Of a DNA stretch of 40,989 bases, positions 29,294 to 36,974 are shown piece by piece (the stretch's first letter is position 1; the number at the start of each line of letters is the position of its first letter). Made by a program: the position numbers and the translations under genes. The notes under the pieces were generated by a model. That model had not been told where the DNA came from, did no database searches, and saw only the letters and a program-made list of their open reading frames with translations. Source of the DNA: UBA1479 sp038109305 (GTDB taxonomy: Bacteria; Pseudomonadota; Alphaproteobacteria; Rhodospirillales; Casp-alpha2); NCBI GenBank assembly GCA_038109305.1, contig JAYNIR010000021.1, positions 1 to 40,989 on the forward strand, written 5' to 3'.

Positions 29294-29395
29294 CACAGAC
29301 GCCGCGACGTCTCGTCGGCGTCCATTCGCGGGTCTGGCGGCCTTCGAGCCCCGGTTTCACTTGCTTACCCTGCGCGGGGTTCCTAGCTTAATCGC

Positions 29396-31246
29396 ATGAA
29401 CGCATCGATCGCCAAAACCGGAACCAAAACCGTCTCAGGCGCCGACGCCGACCGGCGGGCGCGGCTCAAACGCCTTCGGGCCGAACTGACGGCGCGCGGG
29501 CTTGATGGGTTCATCGTGCCCCGCGCCGACGAACACCAGGGCGAATATGTCGCCGGCCGGTCCGAACGCCTGGCGTGGCTGACGGGCTTTACCGGTTCGG
29601 CCGGGCTCGCCGTGGTCTTGAAAAACAAGGCCGCTGTTTTCGTCGACGGGCGATACACGCTGCAGGTCCGGGCCCAGGTCGACACGGCGCAATTCGACTG
29701 CCTGCCCATCGCGACGCATATGCCCTGGGACTGGATCGCCGGCGCGATGTCAAAGGGCGGGCGCATCGGCTACGACCCCTGGCTGCTGACCCCGGCGCAG
29801 GCGGCGCGGTACGAAGCCGCCTGTAAAAAAGCCGGCGGCAAGCTGGTGCCCGTGCCGGGCAATCTGGTCGACGCCGTCTGGGCGGATCAGCCGCCGCCGC
29901 CCAGGGCGCCCGCGCAGGTCCACCCCAACAAATACGCAGGCCGCACGTCCGCCGACAAACGGCGGGAGATCGCGGTGGCGCTGAAGTCCGCAGGCGAGGA
30001 CGCGGCGGTACTGTCGGCGCCGGATTCCATCTGCTGGCTGTTGAACGTGCGGGGCGCGGACGTGCCGCGAACGCCCTTCGTGCTATCCTTCGCCGTTGTG
30101 CATCGGACGGGTGCGGTCGATTGGTGCGTCGATGCCGATAAAATTACCGCCGCCGTCCGCCGCCATATCGGCAAGGAGGTGCGCCTGCACGCACCCGGCA
30201 CGCTCGGCGATGTCCTGGACCGGTTGGGCCAGGGCGGCAAGCGCGTCCGCATCGATCCGGCGGGCATTCCTATGTGGGTCATGGCGCGGCTGAAGCGCGC
30301 GGGCGCGGACATTTCCCGCGCCGCCGATCCCTGCCAACTGCCAAAGGCGAAAAAGACCCGTGCCGAACAGGCCGGCATGCGCTCTGCCCACAAACGGGAC
30401 GGCGCGGCCGTCTGCCGCTTTCTTGCGTGGCTCGCGGCCGAAGCGCCCCAAGGCGGCATCACCGAACTGGCGGCGTCCGACCGGTTGCTCGCCTGCCGCG
30501 AAGCGACGGGCAAGCTCCGAGACTTGAGCTTCGACACCATTTCCGGTTCCGGCCCTAACGGCGCCATCGTGCATTACAAATCGACGCCCGAAACCAATCG
30601 CACATTGAAACCCGGCGACATCTATCTGGTCGATTCAGGCGGCCAGTACCTGGACGGCACCACCGACATCACCCGCACGGTCGCCATCACGATAAAAGGC
30701 AAAAAAGGCCCGACTCGCGAAATGCAGGATCGTTTCACCCGCGTGCTCAAGGGCCACATCGCGCTTGCCATGGCCAAATTCCCGCCGGGCACGACGGGTT
30801 CGGCGCTGGATCCGCTGGCCCGAAAATCGCTCTGGGACGCGGGGCTCGATTACGATCACGGCACCGGCCACGGCGTCGGCAGTTACCTAAGCGTCCACGA
30901 AGGGCCGCAGCGCATTTCCAAAGCCGCCAGCACGGTGGCGCTGGAACCGGGCATGGTCGTCTCCAACGAGCCCGGATACTACAAGACCGGTGAGTACGGC
31001 ATCCGCATCGAAAACCTGGTGATGGTCGGCGCGGCGGAAACGCCGCGGGGCGGGGAGCGCGACATGCTCGGCTTCGAAACCCTGACGCTCGCCCCCATCG
31101 ATCGCGCCCTGATCGACACGCCGATGCTGGACACCGACGAACGCGCCTGGCTCGACGCCTATCACGCCCGGGTGTGGCGCGAACTGAATCGCGCGGTCGA
31201 TGCGAGAACCCGCGCCTGGCTGAAATCCGCGACCAAGCCGCTCTAA
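29396..31246 (+). CDS. Xaa-Pro aminopeptidase (M24B family)
   Basis: Cleaves N-terminal residues next to proline, using two metal ions. The 616-aa protein has three domains as in the long eukaryote-like aminopeptidase P: two N-terminal creatinase-like domains (VPRADEHQGEYVAGRSERLA WLTGFTGSAG, then the second at about 170-320) and a C-terminal pita-bread domain. Metal ligands are D413 (LVDSGGQY), D424 (GTTDITRTVA), His in DHGTGHGVGSYL, Glu in VVSNEPGYY and Glu in GIRIENLV. The catalytic VHEGPQRIS part is intact. There is no signal peptide, so it is probably cytoplasmic. Its stop overlaps the convergent LysR gene by three bases. Confidence 0.92.
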   Translation: MNASIAKTGTKTVSGADADRRARLKRLRAELTARGLDGFIVPRADEHQGEYVAGRSERLAWLTGFTGSAGLAVVLKNKAAVFVDGRYTLQVRAQVDTAQFDCLPIATHMPWDWIAGAMSKGGRIGYDPWLLTPAQAARYEAACKKAGGKLVPVPGNLVDAVWADQPPPPRAPAQVHPNKYAGRTSADKRREIAVALKSAGEDAAVLSAPDSICWLLNVRGADVPRTPFVLSFAVVHRTGAVDWCVDADKITAAVRRHIGKEVRLHAPGTLGDVLDRLGQGGKRVRIDPAGIPMWVMARLKRAGADISRAADPCQLPKAKKTRAEQAGMRSAHKRDGAAVCRFLAWLAAEAPQGGITELAASDRLLACREATGKLRDLSFDTISGSGPNGAIVHYKSTPETNRTLKPGDIYLVDSGGQYLDGTTDITRTVAITIKGKKGPTREMQDRFTRVLKGHIALAMAKFPPGTTGSALDPLARKSLWDAGLDYDHGTGHGVGSYLSVHEGPQRISKAASTVALEPGMVVSNEPGYYKTGEYGIRIENLVMVGAAETPRGGERDMLGFETLTLAPIDRALIDTPMLDTDERAWLDAYHARVWRELNRAVDARTRAWLKSATKPL

Positions 31247-32154
31247 GTCATTTTAGTCGGAATTTTTTCGTCCGCGTCGGCGGCAAGATGCACCAACAGT
31301 CGCCGTGCAACCGCCGGCAACGCCGCCGCGTCGCGCACGCCCAGCAACAAATGCCTGAGTGCCCAGGGTTCGGCCAGCGGCCGCGCGGTCAGTTGTGCGT
31401 TCAAGTATCGCGTCACCGCACCCTCGGGCAGAAAGCCAAGGCCCAGTCCGGCCTCGACCATGCGGCGGAGGCCGTCGAAACTGGTCACCTGAATGCGGCA
31501 GGCGAGGTCATGGCCCGCGTCGCGGGCGGCCCGGGCGATCCGCGCGTGCAGCGAGCTGCCGGTCTGTAGCCCGACCACCGGGTGCGCCAGCACGTCCGTC
31601 AGCCGAATGGCGGCGTCCCGGTCGAGGCCGTGCCCCGGCGGCATCAGCACCATCAACCGGTCCGTACGGTAGGGCAGGATCTCCAGATCGCCCGGGTCGA
31701 CCGCGTCCGAAAAAATACCGATGTCCGCGTGGCCGTCGGCGACGTCGTGGACGATGGTTTCCGATACCTGTTCGCGCAGGTCGATGCGGATCAGCGGGAA
31801 GGTTTCCAAAAACGCCGCCAGTTCAATGGGCATAAACTGCGTCACCGACGATGCGTTGGCGGCAACCCGCACGTTGCCGCGCTCGCCCGCGGTAAATTCC
31901 GTCAGTTCGCCTTCCATGCGGTCGGCAAGACGCAGCAGATTTTCGCCGTGGCGCAACAGCGCCTCGCCGGCGGGCGTCGGCTGCACCCCGCCGCGCGACC
32001 GGTACAAAAGGGCGGTGCCGACCTCGGTTTCCATGTCGGACAACCGGCGGCTGATGGCGCTAGGCGCTATGTGGTGGCGTTCGGCGGCGGCGGCGATGGA
32101 TCCGTCCTGACAGGCGGTGACGAAAAGTCTGAGCGTTGTCAGGTTGAAGCGCAT
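31243..32154 (-). CDS. LysR family transcriptional regulator
   Basis: A 303-aa LTTR with an N-terminal winged helix-turn-helix (TLRLFVTACQDGSIAAAAER, HHIAPSAISRRLSDMETEVG, LLYRSRGGVQPTPAGEALL) and a C-terminal substrate-binding domain of two lobes (RVAANASSVTQFMPIELAAF, ADIGIFSDAV, VVGLQTGSSLHARIA). GTG at 32157 and ATG at 32154 are both possible starts; the ATG fits the family. It lies downstream of the CoA-transferase and lyase genes on the same strand (76-base gap), so it may regulate them, but LysR regulators are usually divergent from their targets, and here the target is uncertain. Confidence 0.9.
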   Translation of the reverse strand: MRFNLTTLRLFVTACQDGSIAAAAERHHIAPSAISRRLSDMETEVGTALLYRSRGGVQPTPAGEALLRHGENLLRLADRMEGELTEFTAGERGNVRVAANASSVTQFMPIELAAFLETFPLIRIDLREQVSETIVHDVADGHADIGIFSDAVDPGDLEILPYRTDRLMVLMPPGHGLDRDAAIRLTDVLAHPVVGLQTGSSLHARIARAARDAGHDLACRIQVTSFDGLRRMVEAGLGLGFLPEGAVTRYLNAQLTARPLAEPWALRHLLLGVRDAAALPAVARRLLVHLAADADEKIPTKMT

Positions 32155-32230
32155 CACCGCAAATCCCGAACCGACCGCGCCGGACGGTGACGACGTATTT
32201 GCGTAAAATTAAGATTGGCCGACATCGCGG

Positions 32231-33166
32231 TCATGCGGCGGTTCGGTCGGTCAGCGCGCGGGCGCGGGGCACGGTGCGGATATGCCCGCCGGTGGCGGCA
32301 CCCTGCAGCACCGCGATATCTTCGGCGACGACCAACAATTTTTCCAGATCGACGCCGGTTTCGATCCCCATGTTGCCAAAAGTGAAAACCAAATCTTCCG
32401 AGGCGGTGTTGCCGGTGGCGCCCGGCGCGAAGGGGCAGCCGCCCAACCCGGCGGCGGCGGCGTCGAACACGCGTACCCCCGCCTGATAGGCGTAAAGCGC
32501 GTTGGACACGCCTAAGCCGAACGTGTCGTGCCCGTGGAACGCCCAGGTCGACCCGGAGCCTCGGAATGCCGCCATGGTGCGTTCGAATAGATGCGCGACT
32601 TGGTCGGGAAATGCGCGGCCCGTGGTGTCGCACATACCGAATTCCACCGGCAGGCCCTGGCCGACGACATGGTCCAGGCACGCCATCACGGCGTCTTCAT
32701 CGACGCGGCCTTCGAACGGGCAGTCGAACGACGTCGCCACATTGACCCGCAGAATGAAATCGTCCTGATCGCGGCCAAGCGCGATGACGTCGTCCAGTTC
32801 CTTCAGGCTGTCGGCGACGGGCCGCCGCACATTGCCTTGGTTATGGCTTTCGGTGACGGAAAAAACGAACACAAGATCGTTGACGCCCGCGTCCAACGCC
32901 CGGCGCATGCCGGTCAGGTTCGGGACCAGCGCACACATGCGTGCGCCGTCGGGCCGTTTGGTCTTTGCGTGCAGGTCCGCCGTGTCCAGCATCTGCGGCA
33001 CCGCCTTGGGGCTGACGAAGGCTCCGGCCTCAATCCGGGTGAACCCAGCGTCGAACAGACCTTCGACGACCCGCACCTTGGTTTCGGTTTCGATCCACGG
33101 GCCGACGGCCTGAAAGCCGTCGCGGGGGGCGACGTCGACGATGTCGATTTTTTCCTTCGTCGTCAT
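32231..33166 (-). CDS. Hydroxymethylglutaryl-CoA lyase-like protein
   Basis: A 311-aa TIM-barrel lyase of the HMGL-like family. The N-terminal strand IDIVDVAPRDGFQAVG carries the Arg-Asp catalytic pair; the metal site is in FHGHDTFGLGVSNA; and the flexible G-loop GLGGCPFAPGATGN carries the catalytic Cys. It should cleave a 3-hydroxy-3-methylglutaryl-CoA-like or related acyl-CoA to acetyl-CoA (or similar) and a keto acid. The ATG at 33166 has GGAGAG upstream; the frame is open further. The CoA-transferase gene lies 34 bases upstream, so a reaction pair 'activate the acid with CoA, then cleave' is likely. The natural substrate could be HMG, citramalate or another branched acid. Confidence 0.85.
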   Translation of the reverse strand: MTTKEKIDIVDVAPRDGFQAVGPWIETETKVRVVEGLFDAGFTRIEAGAFVSPKAVPQMLDTADLHAKTKRPDGARMCALVPNLTGMRRALDAGVNDLVFVFSVTESHNQGNVRRPVADSLKELDDVIALGRDQDDFILRVNVATSFDCPFEGRVDEDAVMACLDHVVGQGLPVEFGMCDTTGRAFPDQVAHLFERTMAAFRGSGSTWAFHGHDTFGLGVSNALYAYQAGVRVFDAAAAGLGGCPFAPGATGNTASEDLVFTFGNMGIETGVDLEKLLVVAEDIAVLQGAATGGHIRTVPRARALTDRTAA

Positions 33167-33200
33167 ATCAGGTTCTCTCCTCGAAATCAGATCGCGCCGG

Positions 33201-34502
33201 TCAAATCGCACCTGTTTGGGTAAGGCGGGCAAGCTCATCCGTGCTCCGGCCCAGGACGCCACGATATATGATGTCGTTATGCGCGCCGACCGCCGGGCCC
33301 GCCCAGGCGACGCCGCCGCCGGTTGATCCCTTGGGCCCGCCGGTCATCATCGGCACCACGCCCGGGTGCAGCACGTCGCCGAAGTGCGGGTCCTCTACGG
33401 TGCGGATCATGCCGCGTTCCAGGTATTGGGAGTCGCGGGTGCAGTCCTCGATGGTGTAGACGCGGCCCGACGGAATGTCCTCGCCGCCGACTTTCTGTTC
33501 CAGTTCGTCGATGGTCTGCGTCGCGGCCCAGGCCCGGATGAGGGCGTCCAGCGCCGAAACGTGCTTGACGCGCGATTGGTTGTCGACAAAGCGCGGGTCC
33601 TTCGGCAGGTCCGGCTGGCCCATCAGGTTGGCAAGCTTTTGGAACAGCGGGTCCGAATTGGCGCCGATCAAAAACCATTCGCCGGTTTTTGCCATGTACG
33701 CGTCCGAAGGTGCGGTGGTCGGCAGGGTCGAGCCATAGGGCTCGCGGATTTTACCCAGCTTGCCGTATTCCGGCAGGCAGCCTTCGAGAAACGAAAATAC
33801 AGATTCGGTCAGCGCCGCGTCGACTACGCGGCCCATGTATCCTTCTTTATGGGCGTCGGGGCCGACCTTGCCGCGTTCATAAAGCGCCGCCAGCATGCCG
33901 ACGGCGGCGTAAAGCCCGGCGATCATGTCGCCGAGCGATACGCCGACCCGCGCAGGCGGCAGGTCGGTCATGCCCTTGGGGAATCCGGTCAGGTGCCTAA
34001 GCCCGCCGATCGATTCGCCGATCACGCCGAATGCCGCCATCTGGGCGCGGGGGCCGGTCTGTCCGTATCCGGAAATGCGGGTAAAGACGCACCCGGGCGA
34101 AAGCCGCTCGATCTCTTTGGGGCCAAGACCGAATTTTTCCAACTGCCCCGGTTTGAAATTTTCGACGACGGCGTCGGCCTTGGCGATCAGGTCCTTCGCC
34201 AACTGAATGCCGTCCGGTGATTTCAGGTTGGCGGTTACGCACAGCTTGTTCCGCCCGTGGACGGAAAACCAGAGCGACCGGCCGTTCACATGTTCGCCCC
34301 AGGTACGCACCGGATCACCCTTCACCGGCGGTTCGACCTTGATGACCCGCGCACCTAGGTCCGCCAGCACGCGGGTACAGTGCGGGGCGGCGACGAAATG
34401 CCCCAGTTCGATGATTGTCAGCCCGGCAAGCGGCCCGCCCGGTCCTTCGGGCAGGCCCGCGAAACTGGGCAGGCTAATGTCGGCAGGTTGGTCGTTCGGC
34501 AT
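33201..34502 (-). CDS. CaiB/BaiF class III CoA-transferase
   Basis: A 433-aa family III CoA-transferase that moves CoA between carboxylic acids. Features: PLAGLTIIELGHFVAAPHCT, VLADLGARVIKVEPPVKGD, the CoA-binding RNKLCVTANLKSPDG, VENFKPGQLEKFGL, GYGQTGP and the catalytic Asp in GVSLGDMIAGLYAAVG. The C-terminal part contains IPSGRVYTIED and FGDVLHPGVVPMM. The ATG at 34502 has GGGAG about 11 bases upstream. It is first in the minus-strand group with the HMG-CoA-lyase-like gene and LysR, so it probably activates the acid that the lyase cleaves. Confidence 0.88.
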   Translation of the reverse strand: MPNDQPADISLPSFAGLPEGPGGPLAGLTIIELGHFVAAPHCTRVLADLGARVIKVEPPVKGDPVRTWGEHVNGRSLWFSVHGRNKLCVTANLKSPDGIQLAKDLIAKADAVVENFKPGQLEKFGLGPKEIERLSPGCVFTRISGYGQTGPRAQMAAFGVIGESIGGLRHLTGFPKGMTDLPPARVGVSLGDMIAGLYAAVGMLAALYERGKVGPDAHKEGYMGRVVDAALTESVFSFLEGCLPEYGKLGKIREPYGSTLPTTAPSDAYMAKTGEWFLIGANSDPLFQKLANLMGQPDLPKDPRFVDNQSRVKHVSALDALIRAWAATQTIDELEQKVGGEDIPSGRVYTIEDCTRDSQYLERGMIRTVEDPHFGDVLHPGVVPMMTGGPKGSTGGGVAWAGPAVGAHNDIIYRGVLGRSTDELARLTQTGAI

Positions 34503-34613
34503 CGGGTGAAGCTCCCTTTTGCCCGGTGGATTCGTTGTTCCGGCCGGGCCTCATCAATTTCTCGCGTGCCCATAACGCTGATTAAACCATGATTAAATTA
34601 GAATTTAAACACA

Positions 34614-35174
34614 TTAACCATCGTGAAATACGATGTTATTTAATTCCGCCGTTGTGGTGGTACGGGTAAACCGCCGTGCGGTGCAGGTCGTCGAGCCGCT
34701 CCAGCCGGGCAGGGCGAAGGTGTTGGAAATCACGTGTGCCCCCGGCTTGAGCCCGGACCTGAACTTCGGGTCCAACGGCGTCATCAGCGCCGGGCACAGG
34801 AAACAGGCGATCAGGACGCCGTCGGAAAGGTCGGTTTTCAGCACATCACCCCACTCCTCCAGGTTTTCCGGGCCGAACAGCGCCGCCCGAAGCCGACAGA
34901 CGGCCCATCGCAGGGGCGACATTTCAATGGCGATGACGCGGGTCTCGGGGAACTGCCGGGCCAGTGCCTGGGCCAGCCCACCCCACCCGACGTCCAGCTC
35001 GTAAATCCGGGCCGGGTGCAGGTCCGCGGTCATTTTCAGCATCGCCGCCCGCGCCTGATCGGATGTCGGCATGGGCGCAACGCGGGTCACCACGGTGCCG
35101 CCCAAAATCAGCGCGGTCGCGGCCAGCACCATGGCGAGTGTCGCAGTTTCGATCGCCAAAATAACCTTCAACAC
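34614..35174 (-). CDS. Membrane-anchored class I SAM-dependent methyltransferase, probably frameshifted near the 3' end
   Basis: A 186-aa reading frame with an N-terminal membrane segment (residues 3-32, ILAIETATLAMVLAATALIL) and a class I methyltransferase core: motif I as RIYELDVGWGGLAQALA (the usual ELGSGxG is changed to ELDVGWG), then RVIAIEMSPLRWAVCRLR, DVLKTDLSDGVLIACFLCP and PGAHVISNTFALPGW. After PGW the frame becomes Thr-rich (TTCTARRFTRTTTTAELN), which is not typical. In the next frame ERLDDLHRTAVYPYHHNGG follows the same spot and ends at a TAA at 34638-34636, which looks like the expected tail. A small deletion near 34697-34702 is therefore likely. The substrate is not known. The GTG start at 35174 has a weak ribosome binding site. 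Confidence 0.7.
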   Translation of the reverse strand: MLKVILAIETATLAMVLAATALILGGTVVTRVAPMPTSDQARAAMLKMTADLHPARIYELDVGWGGLAQALARQFPETRVIAIEMSPLRWAVCRLRAALFGPENLEEWGDVLKTDLSDGVLIACFLCPALMTPLDPKFRSGLKPGAHVISNTFALPGWSGSTTCTARRFTRTTTTAELNNIVFHDG

Positions 35175-35261
35175 GGCCTACGTTCGGTTGCACATTATGC
35201 GCCAACGACAAGGGACCATTTTCCGGCCCAACAGAAAAGGCTCTTTGGGAAGGTAGCGTTC

Positions 35262-35612
35262 ATGTTTTTCAAGCAAGCCGCCAAGCGGATGTCCAAGCTT
35301 GGCAAGCCCGTCGATCCCAAATGGGAACGCAACGACCAGGGCAAATTTTCCCAGCTGATGAAGCATGATCCCCGGGCTCGCAGGTTTGAGGGCAAAATCG
35401 GCGTCTACGTCATTTGGCGCTCGGGCGTGCGGCCTGGGTGGGTCTGGGTCGCCACGTCCCGCAACCTCGCCCGCGACGTCCAGTGGTGCAAGGAAAACGA
35501 AGACATCGTGTTTTTCGAACGGTTCGGCGGCTTGTTTATGAGCTGGGCCTTCATCCGGCCGGACTTCCAGGCCGGAACCGCGCGCTATTTGGCCATGGTG
35601 GCAAAACCGTAA
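35262..35612 (+). CDS. Small basic protein, unrecognised, possibly truncated by an in-frame TAA
   Basis: A 116-aa basic protein preceded by GGGAAGG about 10 bases before the ATG at 35262. The N-terminus (MFFKQAAKRMSKLGKPVDPK) is positively charged and the middle is GKIGVYVIWRSGVRPGWVWV then ATSRNLARDVQW, which vaguely recalls a GIY-YIG-like core; I do not assign that family. The stop TAA at 35610-35612 is followed in frame by 25 more open codons (GTG then ENPLEPTASVEAIPVLLLRA and KPVD) to a TAA at 35688-35690. The extension looks coding, so the original gene may have been 142 codons long. The GTG directly after the stop could also start a separate short peptide. It diverges from the methyltransferase gene. 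Confidence 0.6.
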   Translation: MFFKQAAKRMSKLGKPVDPKWERNDQGKFSQLMKHDPRARRFEGKIGVYVIWRSGVRPGWVWVATSRNLARDVQWCKENEDIVFFERFGGLFMSWAFIRPDFQAGTARYLAMVAKP

Positions 35613-35691
35613 GTGGAAAACCCGCTAGAGCCGACGGCGTCGGTCGAAGCCATCCCCGTGCTGCTGCTGCGCGCCAAGCCGGTCGATTAAT

Positions 35692-35757
35692 CCCTTTTTT
35701 GATTGCGCGCGCCGTCGTCGCTCCGCTCGGGGCGCGCGACGCGACTCTTGAAAAGGG
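35692..35757. repeat. Large imperfect hairpin at the left edge of the low-GC segment
   Basis: CCCTTTT (35692-35698) pairs with AAAAGGG (35751-35757), and CGCGCGCC (35706-35713) pairs with GGCGCGCG (35731-35738). The inner 29 bases (35713-35741) reappear in inverted orientation at 38065-38093 with four mismatches. The T-run of the left arm follows the small gene at 35262-35690, so part of this may act in termination; the other copy suggests an extragenic repeat family. Confidence 0.6.
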
Positions 35758-35812
35758 AAATCGCGCAACCCGAGGCGGGCTATGTCCGCCTTACGGAGAA
35801 TTTCGGTCGTCG

Positions 35813-36689
35813 ATGAGTGAATCTTTAGAGGTTCGCTCGTAGATAAGCGGGAAGCAAATATCAAGGTTTACAACGCGAAGGTATCCGCTGAGTTATCGGC
35901 CGATCTATATACTGGCGTTCATGAGCAAGACGAGAGGAAAAGCTACCTTCTCTCTGGGAAGCGAGACGCTAATAACTTCATAGAGGCTCCATTGCAGTTT
36001 GATACTGGGCCGACGCTTGATAAAATTTCGCAAGGCAACTCCGGCACAGCCGCTCTTTCAGTGGCAAAATCCATCACGCGTTGGAAGAGGTAAAAGCGCA
36101 AACGAAAGTGGCCGCCCGAAGTGTTAAGGGAGCCGAAAAGACAGTTGGTTTAGCTTCTCGATTGATGCGAAGCGTTGTTCTCATTGAAACCGATGATTGC
36201 ACTCTCGGCGCTGGTTTCTACATCGATGAGACCCACGTATTGACGAACAATCATGTCGTTGAGAACGTGAAGTATGCTGAGATGACTACTTCCAAAGGTT
36301 TAAAATCATTTGGAAAAGTCGTTAAGCGTTCAACGATTAGAGATCTGGCATTGATCCGCGTTAACACGAAAGGTACCCCCGCAGCATTTCATAATGGTGC
36401 GATTTCGGCCGGCGACGAGGTTTTTTCCGCAGGTCATCCGAAAGGGCTTACATTTAGCATCAACAAAGGGATTGTAAGTACGACAAGAAAAATGTCTGTA
36501 TCGACGCCCGATTCGCTGCAGTTGACCCTTATTCAAACTGGTGCCGCAATCAACCAAGGGAACTCGGGTGGGCCGTTGTTCTTGAATGGCAAGGTAGTTG
36601 GGGTAAATACCTAAACAATTCGGAAGGACGTTGGGGAGGGCCTCGGGTTTGCTGTCAACGTTGACGAATTTAGAGAGTTTCTGCGTTAG
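35813..36689 (+). pseudogene. Trypsin-like serine protease (S1C type), decayed
   Basis: The intact stretch (36081-36614) has a full trypsin-like core: LGAGFYIDETHVLTNNHVVE with the catalytic His, IRDLALIRVN with the Asp, and GAAINQGNSGGPLFLNGKVV with the Ser. It ends at TAA (36612-36614) where a Gln is likely (GVNT then TIRKDVGEGLGFAVNVDEF), and the normal tail goes on to TAG at 36687-36689. Upstream, a different frame from about 35840 to 36080 encodes a coding-like N-terminal part (DKREANIKVYNAKVSAELSA, then NFIEAPLQFDTGPTLDKI), with a shift in an A-run at about 36064-36068; an ATG at 35813 (MSESLEVRS) is in a third frame and runs into TAG. At least three lesions are therefore present. The DNA is visibly richer in A and T than the neighbours, which suggests recent acquisition. 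Catalytic residues remain, so a partial product is possible but unlikely. Confidence 0.8.
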
Positions 36690-36884
36690 TTTCCGACGTC
36701 CAATCATTCCAACAGATTCAGCGATTTCAAACACTGTTTGGGCCTGATCCGTCTCAGGTGACCTGCAGCCACGTCTCATTGATATTCTGCTCAGGGTCAT
36801 TCGCTGACTTTTCCAAACCGGTCGGCAAATGATAGCTTTTCAGCCGCAGGCAGCCGCGCAGACATCAAAAACCCGAGAGGTTGC

Positions 36885-36962
36885 TCCGCCGCCGTAGCGA
36901 GGCCTTCCGCCGCCAGGTCGACGATCTGCGCCGCCGCGTTAGAATGGCCGTCTAGCCCCGAC
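36885..36962 (-). pseudogene. Remnant of a B12-dependent mutase C-terminus
   Basis: Read on the minus strand it encodes GLDGHSNAAAQIVDLAAEGL then ATAAE. This joins the cobalamin-binding DxHxxG motif of ethylmalonyl-CoA mutase (GLDGHSNGAEQIA, coded near 38540-38575) directly to the same protein's last residues (QIVDLAAEGLATAAE, coded at 38181-38228). About 300 bases between them are missing. The parent gene has CGATCTG at both ends of the missing part, so deletion by microhomology is likely. The frame continues past the remnant to a TGA at about 36803. It lies right behind the dehydrogenase gene. It is too short to work. Confidence 0.7.
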
Positions 36963-36974
36963 GGCCGCGTCGCC

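Noticed and set aside
27627..36614. Alternative genetic code with TAA as Gln
   Set aside because: Many intact genes in the same window (for example carA, carB and greA) end at TAA at the expected length.
36330..36800. 156-codon minus-strand frame opposite the protease remnant
   Set aside because: Antisense to a recognisable protease core and without family features.
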